The notes under the pieces: generated by a model
Told to the model about the DNA's origin: nothing
The model's input: the letters and a program-made list of their open reading frames with translations, nothing else
Databases searched by the model: none
In this document: piece after piece, positions 31,005 to 38,204 of the stretch
Layout of the letters: each line of letters opens with the position of its first letter
Position numbering within the stretch: the stretch's first letter is position 1
Made by a program: the position numbers and the translations under genes
Assembly: GCA_045654805.1 (NCBI GenBank)
Contig: JAZOOD010000063.1
Span: 50,170 to 114,169, forward strand
Reading direction: 5' to 3'
Source: CAZNKU01 sp045654805
GTDB taxonomy: Bacteria; Bacillota; Clostridia; Monoglobales; Firm-18
Length of the DNA stretch: 64,000 nucleotides

Positions 31005-33374
31005 TCAACGTTTTTTTAGTTCTACTATTGTTACACCTGTTTCACCTTCGCCATATATACCCAGGCGATAGCTTTTAACACAGGGATTAACCTTCAACAT
31101 ATCGTGTATGCCTTTGCGCAGTACGCCCGTACCCTTACCGTGGATTATTGTAACGGTTACAAGTCCGCCCAAAAATGCCTCGTCAATGTATTTTTCTGCA
31201 GCAAATACTGCGTCTTCAAGCATCTGTCCACGTAAATCAATTTCCGTTTTGATATTTGCCATTCTGAGTCCGCCGGATTTTTGTTTTGAAATATGCTTGT
31301 CTGCTGAAGAATCTTTGATAAGTCGGAGATTGGCAATATGGGAAGTTATTTTCATTATACCTACCTGCAAATTAACCATACCATCAGCATTGGGAGGTGC
31401 AATAACAATACCCTTTTGTCCAATGTCCAGAATTTCCACAGTGTTGCCTGGAATAAGTTTTTTGGGAATGTTGTTGTTTATAACAGGTTTTACAAGTTGT
31501 GCTTTGTCACGATTTTTAATATTTTTATTAATGTTGGTTTTTGCCTCGTTAAGTGCCCTGTTCATTTCTTGCTCGGACTTTAATTTACGAGCCTTTTTGA
31601 TTTCCTCAATAACTGCGTCAGCTTCTTTTTTTGCTTGTTCAAGTATTTTTTTAGCCTCTTTGTTGGCGTTTTCTGTAAGTTTTTGTCTTGTGCGTTGAAT
31701 TTTTTCTTTTTCAGCCTCAAGCTCAGCCTTTAAGTTTTCGGCATCACGTTTGTATTTTTCTACAAGTTGTTTTTCTTTTTCAGCTTCCTGACGGCTTTTT
31801 TCAAGGTTGGATATTACATCCTCGAACTTAATATTTTCCTCACTTAAACGCTCTGCCGCTTTTTCTATAATGTATTCCGGTAAACCAAGTCGTCTTGAAA
31901 TTGCAAAGGCATTACTTTTTCCTGGTACTCCTATAAGTAATCTATAGGTGGGTCGGAGGGAATTAACATCAAATTCACACGAGGCATTTTCCACACCCTC
32001 TGTTGTAAGTGCATAAAACTTAATTTCGCTGTAATGTGTTGTTGCTACGGTAAGTGCACCAAAGTCCTTTACATATTGTAACACGGACGTAGCAAGTGCA
32101 GCGCCCTCTGTTGGGTCAGTGCCTGCACCTAATTCATCAAACAGTACCAAAGAATTAGGTGTTATGTTGTTTAAAATATTAACAATATTTGTCATATGGG
32201 AGGAAAATGTACTCAAGCTTTGTTCGATACTTTGTTCATCACCGATATCTGCAAATATATTATCGAATACACAAATGTCTGTTCCGTCTGCTGCAGGCAC
32301 TGCAAGTCCGCAGGCGGCCATAAGGCAAAACAATCCCACAGTCTTAAGTGTTACGGTTTTACCGCCTGTATTGGGGCCTGTTACCACCAATGTTTTAAAG
32401 CCCTTTCCTAGCTGTAGCGATATTGGGACAACGGTTTTTGCATCAAGCAGAGGATGACGTCCCTTTTCTATAACAACGTAATTTTTATCATTTATCTTTG
32501 GAGTTATTGCATTTTGCTTAAGTGCAAGCTTAGCTTTGGCAATAATAAAGTCTATTTGACAAATTGTGCGTTGGTTAACAAACAGCTCGTGAGATTTTTC
32601 CACAGCCATGGCAGTAAGGTTATAAAGTATACGTTCTATTTCAGCCTTTTCCTTTGCCATAAGCTCACGAATGTTGTTGTTTTCATTAACAACAGCGTTG
32701 GGCTCTACAAATATTGTGGAACCTGTTGCGGACATATCGTGTACTATACCTCCGATGTCGGACCTGTGCTCCGCCTTGACAGGGACAACATATCTTCCGT
32801 CTCGGATGGTAATGATAGATTCCTGAAGATATTTCTGGTATTTTGTACTGTGTATTAGATTATTTAAATGTTCACGTATTTTAGAGTGTGTATTTACTAT
32901 TTTCCGTCTTATGTCATAAAGTTCCGGACTTGCATTGTCAGAAATTTCGTCTTCTGAAATAATGGCGGAATATATTTCATTTTCCAATTTTCTGTCTGCT
33001 GTAAGGCAATCAAAAAGGTATGAAATAACGGAAGGTTCATCGTGGTATGCAATAAGACTTCGTGCAATTTTTAAAACCCTTGCAATCTGCAAAAGCTCCT
33101 TTGCACTCATCATACCGCCTTTTTCCCCGCGTTTTATGGATGCGGTAATATCAGAAAGACCTGATATATCCGGATTACCTTTTTTAAGTAAGAGCTGAAT
33201 GGCATATGCAAGCTCGTCCTGTAACCTTGTAACCTCATCAATATCTGCAGATGGTTCCAGTTTGAATACCATTTCCCGACTTATGTCATTGGTGGCACAG
33301 TCAGCCAGCATTTTTTGTATTTTATTAAATTCAAGTATATTTTTGTATTTTTGTTCCAAGTTTTCTTCCCTCAT
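31005..33374 (-). CDS. mutS2: endonuclease MutS2
   Basis: A 789-residue MutS2. The lever/clamp region has a long coiled coil (about residues 510-620), the ATPase has Walker A GPNTGGKTVTLK and Walker B LVLFDELGAGTDPTEGA, and the C-terminus is an Smr nuclease domain (IDLRGQMLEDA, HGKGTGVLRKG). MutS2 suppresses homologous recombination and rescues collided ribosomes in Bacillus. The ATG at 33374 has no clear ribosome site; a TTG at 33359 follows AGGGAAG with good spacing and brings the N-terminus closer to family length. Confidence 0.95.
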   Translation of the reverse strand: MREENLEQKYKNILEFNKIQKMLADCATNDISREMVFKLEPSADIDEVTRLQDELAYAIQLLLKKGNPDISGLSDITASIKRGEKGGMMSAKELLQIARVLKIARSLIAYHDEPSVISYLFDCLTADRKLENEIYSAIISEDEISDNASPELYDIRRKIVNTHSKIREHLNNLIHSTKYQKYLQESIITIRDGRYVVPVKAEHRSDIGGIVHDMSATGSTIFVEPNAVVNENNNIRELMAKEKAEIERILYNLTAMAVEKSHELFVNQRTICQIDFIIAKAKLALKQNAITPKINDKNYVVIEKGRHPLLDAKTVVPISLQLGKGFKTLVVTGPNTGGKTVTLKTVGLFCLMAACGLAVPAADGTDICVFDNIFADIGDEQSIEQSLSTFSSHMTNIVNILNNITPNSLVLFDELGAGTDPTEGAALATSVLQYVKDFGALTVATTHYSEIKFYALTTEGVENASCEFDVNSLRPTYRLLIGVPGKSNAFAISRRLGLPEYIIEKAAERLSEENIKFEDVISNLEKSRQEAEKEKQLVEKYKRDAENLKAELEAEKEKIQRTRQKLTENANKEAKKILEQAKKEADAVIEEIKKARKLKSEQEMNRALNEAKTNINKNIKNRDKAQLVKPVINNNIPKKLIPGNTVEILDIGQKGIVIAPPNADGMVNLQVGIMKITSHIANLRLIKDSSADKHISKQKSGGLRMANIKTEIDLRGQMLEDAVFAAEKYIDEAFLGGLVTVTIIHGKGTGVLRKGIHDMLKVNPCVKSYRLGIYGEGETGVTIVELKKR

Positions 33375-33486
33375 TTCGAACTTATAACTATATAATACAT
33401 ATTATTTGCGGAAAATTCAAGCAAAATAATGAAAATGTCTTTTAAGTTTACATAATATCAAAAAAATGGATGTTTTCATGCAAAAT

Positions 33487-33544
33487 TGTGGATAAACAAT
33501 TCAATAATAGTAGGTTATCCCAAGATTTATCCAAGTTATCCACA
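33487..33544. promoter_or_regulatory. cluster of DnaA boxes upstream of mutS2
   Basis: TGTGGATAA at 33487-33495 and TTATCCACA at 33536-33544 are perfect consensus DnaA boxes in opposite orientation. TTATCCCAA (33515-33523) and TTATCCAAG (33527-33535) are near-matches; the last two boxes abut. The cluster sits in a 250-base intergenic region. No dnaA, dnaN or other origin genes are nearby. Confidence 0.75.
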
Positions 33545-33578
33545 GGAGAATTATGTATACCTAAATTGAAATTTAAAA

Positions 33579-33618
33579 AAATAACGGCAAATATTTATTG
33601 AAATAATTACCGTTATTT
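33579..33618 (-). terminator. terminator of the DUF624 gene
   Basis: AAATAACGG / CCGTTATTT with a 22-base loop; on the minus strand the stem runs into TTTTTTT. It lies just past the stop of the DUF624 membrane-protein gene. Confidence 0.7.
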
Positions 33619-33624
33619 ATTAAA

Positions 33625-34449
33625 TTATTCGTTATTTTCTACGGCTTCATTTTCTGCAAGAACCTCTGCAGGAATATAAAGATGTTTATCGATTATAGGA
33701 TCCACCATAAAATTGACTATAAAGTTTATAAGGACAATTCCTATTGTGGCAGCTATCAAAAGACCTATTGTTATATTTAATACATAAAGTACAAATGATA
33801 TGACAGATATGATAATTAGAATAAGTAAATTCCAAGGTAAATGAGCCAACGTAAGCAAAAGAGCATCTTTTAAAACATCTTTGAGTCCAAGTTCAAAGGT
33901 TATCATTATAGGATAAATGTAAAAATGCATCATAAAATAAATCAAAAGACCCGCTGTCAGTATAATCAACGGCACAAACATTATGTTATTCGTAAGGGCG
34001 AGCTCGCCGTAGAGTGCGTAGGCAACAATAGACAAATATAATATCAAACTGTCAGCAATAAATAACACAACGCTTTTTTTGAAATTTATAGAAATTTGTT
34101 CAAAAAAATCACTTAAAAGCCATACGTGTCTTTGACGGGCAAAATACCTTGTTAAAAAAGTAAGTCCCGGCATAATAAATCCTATACCGATAACTGACAA
34201 ATATACAGTAGCTGCCGCAAGAAAGGCGGCACCCTTTAATGTGGCAAGTATACCATTTGTTACAGTAGCATAACCAAACCATATAAATATAAGGGCAATA
34301 ATACTTGTTACAAGATAAAGGGCGTTGGATTTTACCATCATCCAGCCTTTACGCCAAAGTAAATCCCAAAAAAGTTCAAATCTTGGAACGTATTCCCTTT
34401 TTTCAACCCCCTTGCCGGGCTTTTGTATATTAAAAAAATCAAATGCCAT
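33625..34449 (-). CDS. YesL-like DUF624 membrane protein
   Basis: A 274-residue polytopic membrane protein with about six helices. The layout fits DUF624/YesL: a cytoplasmic start, a helix pair, then the HVWLLSDFFEQISINFKKS loop before further helices. Members often sit beside carbohydrate transporters, but function is unknown and no such transporter is here. It follows the cobalamin adenosyltransferase gene by nine bases, so the two are cotranscribed. Confidence 0.75.
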   Translation of the reverse strand: MAFDFFNIQKPGKGVEKREYVPRFELFWDLLWRKGWMMVKSNALYLVTSIIALIFIWFGYATVTNGILATLKGAAFLAAATVYLSVIGIGFIMPGLTFLTRYFARQRHVWLLSDFFEQISINFKKSVVLFIADSLILYLSIVAYALYGELALTNNIMFVPLIILTAGLLIYFMMHFYIYPIMITFELGLKDVLKDALLLTLAHLPWNLLILIIISVISFVLYVLNITIGLLIAATIGIVLINFIVNFMVDPIIDKHLYIPAEVLAENEAVENNE

Positions 34450-34458
34450 TTTTTCCTC

Positions 34459-34971
34459 CTAAAAATCTATGCCGCATCTTGCGTCAATTCCTTTGTTATA
34501 AGGGTGTTTTATGCATTTTACTTCTGACACATAATCCGTATGTTCCAAAAGCTCCTCGGGCATATTCCTGCCGGTCATTATAAGTTCGGTCTCTGAAGGT
34601 TTGCTCTTTATAATATTGATGAGTGTTTCAGTATCAATTATGCCCAAATCAACCGCACAGATAATTTCGTCCATTATTATCAAGTCGTAGGAATTGGAAA
34701 ACAATAAGTTTAAATTTTTCAAAATTTCCTCACGAGTAAGCTTCTTTTCATCCTCTGTCATATGAGGATAAAACTTTCGGGACGAATTTACACGTACAAT
34801 ATCAATGTTCAGTTGGTTAAGAGATGCAAGCTCACCTGTAGGCAATGCCTTTAAAAATTGATATATGCACACTTTGTTTCCGTGGCCTGCACAACGTACA
34901 GCCACACCAATAGCGGCAGTTGTTTTACCCTTACCGTCACCTGTGTATATGTGTACCAAACCCCTGCTCAT
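34459..34971 (-). CDS. cobO: cob(I)yrinic acid a,c-diamide adenosyltransferase (CobO/BtuR type)
   Basis: A 170-residue P-loop enzyme. The signature GLVHIYTGDGKGKTTAAIG (Walker A), IMDEIICAVDLG (Walker B) and MTGRNMPEEL are CobA/CobO/BtuR family motifs. It transfers the 5'-deoxyadenosyl group of ATP to cobalt to make adenosylcobalamin. No other corrin genes are nearby, so it likely serves salvage. The start at 34971 (MSRGLVH) follows AAGGAG; the ATG at 34980 is too close to it. Confidence 0.92.
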   Translation of the reverse strand: MSRGLVHIYTGDGKGKTTAAIGVAVRCAGHGNKVCIYQFLKALPTGELASLNQLNIDIVRVNSSRKFYPHMTEDEKKLTREEILKNLNLLFSNSYDLIIMDEIICAVDLGIIDTETLINIIKSKPSETELIMTGRNMPEELLEHTDYVSEVKCIKHPYNKGIDARCGIDF

Positions 34972-35015
34972 ACACCACACTCCTTAATAAGAACATTTTA
35001 GCATATTATTCGTAG

Positions 35016-35540
35016 TTAGTCAATCAAGGTGTATTTTTCGATACGTTTAAATAAAAATCCTGCAACAGCGGAATTTATACCGGCTTTTAAAATGTTGAAG
35101 GGGATTATTGCGGGGATAAGCATTTTTACAACAGTCATTACACCTGTTCCCATAAAAATACCTGTAAATACAAGGTTTACCGGTATCATAACCAATACCA
35201 TAGCTATTGTGCCAAAAACAAGAGAAGGTATATGTTTAGATGTTCTTTTATGAACTTCTGAAACCGTAAGTACAAATACGCTTGTAGATATTATATGCAT
35301 AACAATACCTATCCAGCCGCTTGCAGAACTTACTGTTATTCCCTGAATTACAGATACAATAATTGTTGCAAGTATTCCCCATCCCGTACCGTAGGAGAGT
35401 CCAATAAGTATAATGCTTATATCTGCAGGATCATATTCCAAAAACGGTGCGGAGGGAATAAGGGGAAAGTGTATAAAATACACCAATACCACAGATATTG
35501 CACATAATAACGATACTCTTACTAACTTTTTTGTGTTCAT
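35016..35540 (-). CDS. ribU: riboflavin ECF transporter S-component RibU
   Basis: A 174-residue membrane protein with about six helices. The opening LLCAISVVLVYFIHFPLIPSA followed by FLEYDPADISIILIGLSYG is the conserved RibU/ECF S-component region. It binds riboflavin outside and works with the shared ECF energy module, which is not in this window. Identity is firmly supported by the FMN riboswitch in its leader. The start at 35540 follows AAGGAG. Confidence 0.93.
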   Translation of the reverse strand: MNTKKLVRVSLLCAISVVLVYFIHFPLIPSAPFLEYDPADISIILIGLSYGTGWGILATIIVSVIQGITVSSASGWIGIVMHIISTSVFVLTVSEVHKRTSKHIPSLVFGTIAMVLVMIPVNLVFTGIFMGTGVMTVVKMLIPAIIPFNILKAGINSAVAGFLFKRIEKYTLID

Positions 35541-35564
35541 ATTCGATTTCTCCTTTTTTCGGAG

Positions 35565-35598
35565 TAAAAAAATACCCCGATATTTTAAAATCGGGGTA
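35565..35598 (-). terminator. attenuator of the FMN riboswitch
   Basis: TACCCCGA / TCGGGGTA stem, on the minus strand followed by TTTTTTT, lies between the riboswitch and ribU. It is the expected expression platform: FMN binding should favour this terminator. Confidence 0.85.
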
Positions 35599-35646
35599 TA
35601 TGTATACAAAAATAACATAAAATTGCAAAAAAGCAAATATGCAGTT

Positions 35647-35763
35647 ATCTTCTCTCATCCAGACTGTACTGTCGGTTTTGGAATTTCACCAAATCAGCCG
35701 TTTTGTATAAAACGGGTCGCGGACTATACCGCCGGTAAGGAATTTCACCTTGCCCCGAAGATA
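35647..35763 (-). ncRNA. FMN riboswitch (RFN element)
   Basis: On the minus strand the conserved blocks appear in order: ATCTTCGGGGCAAGGTG, AAATTCCTTACCGGCGGTAT, AGTCCGCGACCC, GATTTGGTGAAATTCC, AAAACCGACAGTACAGTCTG and GATGAGAGAAGAT. The closing stem is complete. It controls ribU through the downstream attenuator. Confidence 0.96.
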
Positions 35764-35877
35764 TTTATATTATACAATAACATAATATGTTTGTCAAATC
35801 TATAAATTGCCATTATTATATGAATTTTTTTGCAAATAATATATTTGTAAATATTATTTGTGTGAAAGGGTGATTTT

Positions 35878-36054
35878 ATGTCTAAAGGCGGTTTTGTTGC
35901 AGGTATAGTTACAGGCATGGCAGTTGGCGTAGGAGCAAGCATGCTTGTTAACCCGATGGATGAAAAGGATAAAAAGAAAATAAAAAAAAACGCGTCGCAA
36001 ATGTTCACCACAATAGGTGCAGTTGCAGACCACGTCATAGATATGTACAAATAA
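35878..36054 (+). CDS. small YtxH-like protein
   Basis: A 58-residue protein (MSKGGFVAGIVTGMAVGVGA ...). It has a Gly-rich hydrophobic N-terminal segment that could span the membrane, then a Lys-rich cytoplasmic stretch (DEKDKKKIKKNAS) and an amphipathic end. The layout is that of YtxH-like small membrane proteins; no function is known. The ATG follows GAAAGGGTG. A strong terminator follows, so it is monocistronic. Confidence 0.75.
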   Translation: MSKGGFVAGIVTGMAVGVGASMLVNPMDEKDKKKIKKNASQMFTTIGAVADHVIDMYK

Positions 36055-36065
36055 ATTAACAGGGG

Positions 36066-36103
36066 AGCTGTGAGAAAAGTTAAATTTTCTTACAGCTTTT
36101 TTT
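36066..36103 (+). terminator. terminator of the YtxH-like gene
   Basis: AGCTGTGAGAAAA pairs with TTTTCTTACAGCT (one G-U), followed by a T-run. Confidence 0.88.
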
Positions 36104-36174
36104 AATAATGTTGCATATGATACCATTAATGTAATGAAATTAACAAAAAAATTTGCATAAGATTAAAAACTTGC

Positions 36175-36203
36175 TTGACAATATGGTCAAAAAATATTAA
36201 AAT
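36175..36203 (+). promoter_or_regulatory. sigma-A promoter of rny
   Basis: TTGACA at 36175-36180 and TAAAAT at 36198-36203 with a 17-base spacer, about 95 bases before the coding region. Confidence 0.75.
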
Positions 36204-36296
36204 AATATGAGGTAGTTGTATTATGTACAGCTTATAAAATTTTTTAACCAAATATGATTCATAAGAGTTTTAAAAAATTACAATTTAACAGAGGAG

Positions 36297-37859
36297 GTGT
36301 TTGAGATAGAACTCTATATTACTATTGCAGTTGCATTTTTATTAATTGTTATTGTGGGTGTTATTGCGTTCCGTATGGGGATTTCTTATAGAAAGAAAAT
36401 TGCAGAGGCTGAAATCGGCGGTGCAGAGCAAGAGGCTAAAAAAATAGTCAGTGAGGCTGCCGTTGCTGCTGAAAACAAAAAGAGAGAAGTTCTTATTGAA
36501 GCAAAAGAAGAAGCCCATAAAATGCGAATAGAATTTGATAAAGAAATGAAGGAACAGCGTGCCGAACATCAAAGAGCGGAACGCAGACTTCAGCAAAAAG
36601 AAGAATCATTGGACAAAAAAGTTGAACAGTTGGAAAAAAAGGATGAAGATCTTAACGTTAAAAACAAGCAGGTTGAAGCAAAGCTTGTAGAACTTGACAA
36701 AGTTCGCGAACAGCAGATGGACGAATTAAGAAAAATATCCGGTATGTCACAGGAGGAAGCAAAAGCACAGCTTCTTAATAATCTTGAAAGTGAAATTAAG
36801 CACGAGGCGGCTATTATGGCCAAGGAAATTCAGGATAAGGCCAAGGAAGAAGCTGATAAAAAAGCTCGTGAAATCGTTGCAGGCGCTATACAGAGATGTG
36901 CAGCAGACCATTCTGCAGAAACAACAGTTTCTGTCGTTAATCTGCCAAATGACGATATGAAGGGCCGTATCATTGGTCGTGAAGGTCGTAACATACGTGC
37001 ACTTGAAACTTTGACAGGTATTGACCTTATTATTGACGATACTCCGGAAGCTGTTATTCTCTCCGGTTTTGACCCTGTAAGAAGAGAAATTGCAAGACTT
37101 ACATTGGAAAAACTTATTACAGACGGACGTATTCATCCGGCAAGAATTGAAGAAACTGTTGAAAGATGCCGTAAGGATGTTGAGGCAATTATCAAACAGG
37201 AGGGTGAACACGCTACCTTTGAAACAGGGGTTCACGGTTTGCATCCCGAGATTATAAGACTTATCGGCCGTTTGAGATATCGTACAAGCTATGGACAGAA
37301 TGTTCTTAAGCATTCTATCGAGGTTGCTCACTTGGCAGGTATTATGGCGGGTGAACTTGGGGAAGATATTGCTGTTGCAAAACGTGCTGGTTTGCTACAT
37401 GACCTTGGTAAGTCAATTGACCACGAGGTTGAAGGCTCACATGCTGTTATCGGTGCTGATTTTGCTAAGAAGTATAAGGAAAGTGACGTTATAGTTCACG
37501 CTATTGCAGCACATCACGGTGACGTACAGGCAACATCTGTTATAGATTGCCTTGTTCAGGCAGCGGACTCTATTTCTGCAGCCCGTCCCGGTGCAAGAAG
37601 AGAAAATCTTGAAACATATATCAAGCGTCTTGAGAAGCTTGAGGAAATTGCCAACTCATTTGAAGGGGTTGAGAAATCCTTTGCCATCCAGGCAGGACGT
37701 GAGGTTAGAATCATGGTTAAGCCTGATGTTATCAATGACGAAACAACAGTACTTATGGCAAGAGATATTGTTAAAAAGATTGAAAGCGAAATGGAATATC
37801 CCGGACAGATTAAGGTTAATGTTATCAGGGAAGTACGTTCCGTTGATTTCGCAAAATAA
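36297..37859 (+). CDS. rny: ribonuclease Y
   Basis: A 520-residue membrane-anchored endoribonuclease. An N-terminal helix (residues about 6-25) precedes a long coiled coil (about 30-200), a KH RNA-binding domain (GRIIGREGRNIRALETLTG) and an HD domain (HSIEVAHLAG, LLHDLGKSID). RNase Y starts bulk mRNA decay in Firmicutes. No standard start codon sits at a proper distance from the strong GAGGAGGTG site (36291-36299). The GTG at 36297 is inside that site, and ATA at 36306 has the right spacing. The coordinates given use the GTG; true initiation may be at 36306. Confidence 0.95.
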   Translation: MFEIELYITIAVAFLLIVIVGVIAFRMGISYRKKIAEAEIGGAEQEAKKIVSEAAVAAENKKREVLIEAKEEAHKMRIEFDKEMKEQRAEHQRAERRLQQKEESLDKKVEQLEKKDEDLNVKNKQVEAKLVELDKVREQQMDELRKISGMSQEEAKAQLLNNLESEIKHEAAIMAKEIQDKAKEEADKKAREIVAGAIQRCAADHSAETTVSVVNLPNDDMKGRIIGREGRNIRALETLTGIDLIIDDTPEAVILSGFDPVRREIARLTLEKLITDGRIHPARIEETVERCRKDVEAIIKQEGEHATFETGVHGLHPEIIRLIGRLRYRTSYGQNVLKHSIEVAHLAGIMAGELGEDIAVAKRAGLLHDLGKSIDHEVEGSHAVIGADFAKKYKESDVIVHAIAAHHGDVQATSVIDCLVQAADSISAARPGARRENLETYIKRLEKLEEIANSFEGVEKSFAIQAGREVRIMVKPDVINDETTVLMARDIVKKIESEMEYPGQIKVNVIREVRSVDFAK

Positions 37860-37875
37860 TTTGGTTAAAAATATT

Positions 37876-37906
37876 AAAACTCCGTTGGGTTCCCAACGGA
37901 GTTTTT
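37876..37906 (+). terminator. terminator of rny
   Basis: AAAACTCCGTTGGG, loop TT, CCCAACGGAGTTTTT. Confidence 0.93.
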
Positions 37907-37964
37907 GTTATTTGTTTTTAAAAAACATCTTGATAAAAGATTTGATATATGATATGATGATTAT

Positions 37965-38117
37965 GCCAAACTAATTTAATATGCTTACAGTGGGTTATTT
38001 TATTTTTAGGATAATTATAATCTTTTTTTGCCATACTCATATTGTAGAATTTGATAAAAATGCAAATTCCGTCTGTGTGAGTATGTGTTAACCCATTATG
38101 CATAGAATTAGTTTGGC
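37965..38117. repeat. 153-bp element of nested inverted repeats
   Basis: The ends are a perfect 12-bp inverted repeat, GCCAAACTAATT (37965-37976) and AATTAGTTTGGC (38106-38117). Nested inside are AGTGGGTTA/TAACCCATT (37989, 38089), CATACTCA/TGAGTATG (38032, 38078) and GAATTTG/CAAATTC (38047, 38063). All arms are in mirror order, so one long interrupted hairpin can form. No gene is inside. It could be a MITE-like element or a structured RNA. Confidence 0.75.
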
Positions 38118-38141
38118 GACTATCGGAGTTTGCGTTTTTTA

Positions 38142-38169
38142 TGCGTCTGCTTCGGTAGGCGCATTTTTT
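38142..38169 (+). terminator. UUCG hairpin with T-run in the leader of the SLH gene
   Basis: TGCGTCTGC, loop TTCG, GTAGGCGCA, TTTTTT, 36 bases before the start of the downstream SLH-protein gene. It is a full intrinsic terminator in a leader position, so it may be an attenuator or may end transcription from the inverted-repeat element. Confidence 0.75.
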
Positions 38170-38204
38170 ATTTTATTGGTAAAAAACCGGAAAGGAAGAT
38201 TAAT

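Noticed and set aside
33487..33544. Chromosomal replication origin
   Set aside because: No dnaA, dnaN, recF, rnpA or clear unwinding element is beside it; recorded only as a DnaA-box cluster.
38000..38204. Cyclic-di-GMP or other known riboswitch before the SLH gene
   Set aside because: The conserved GEMM-type blocks are not present; only inverted repeats and a terminator-like hairpin are seen.
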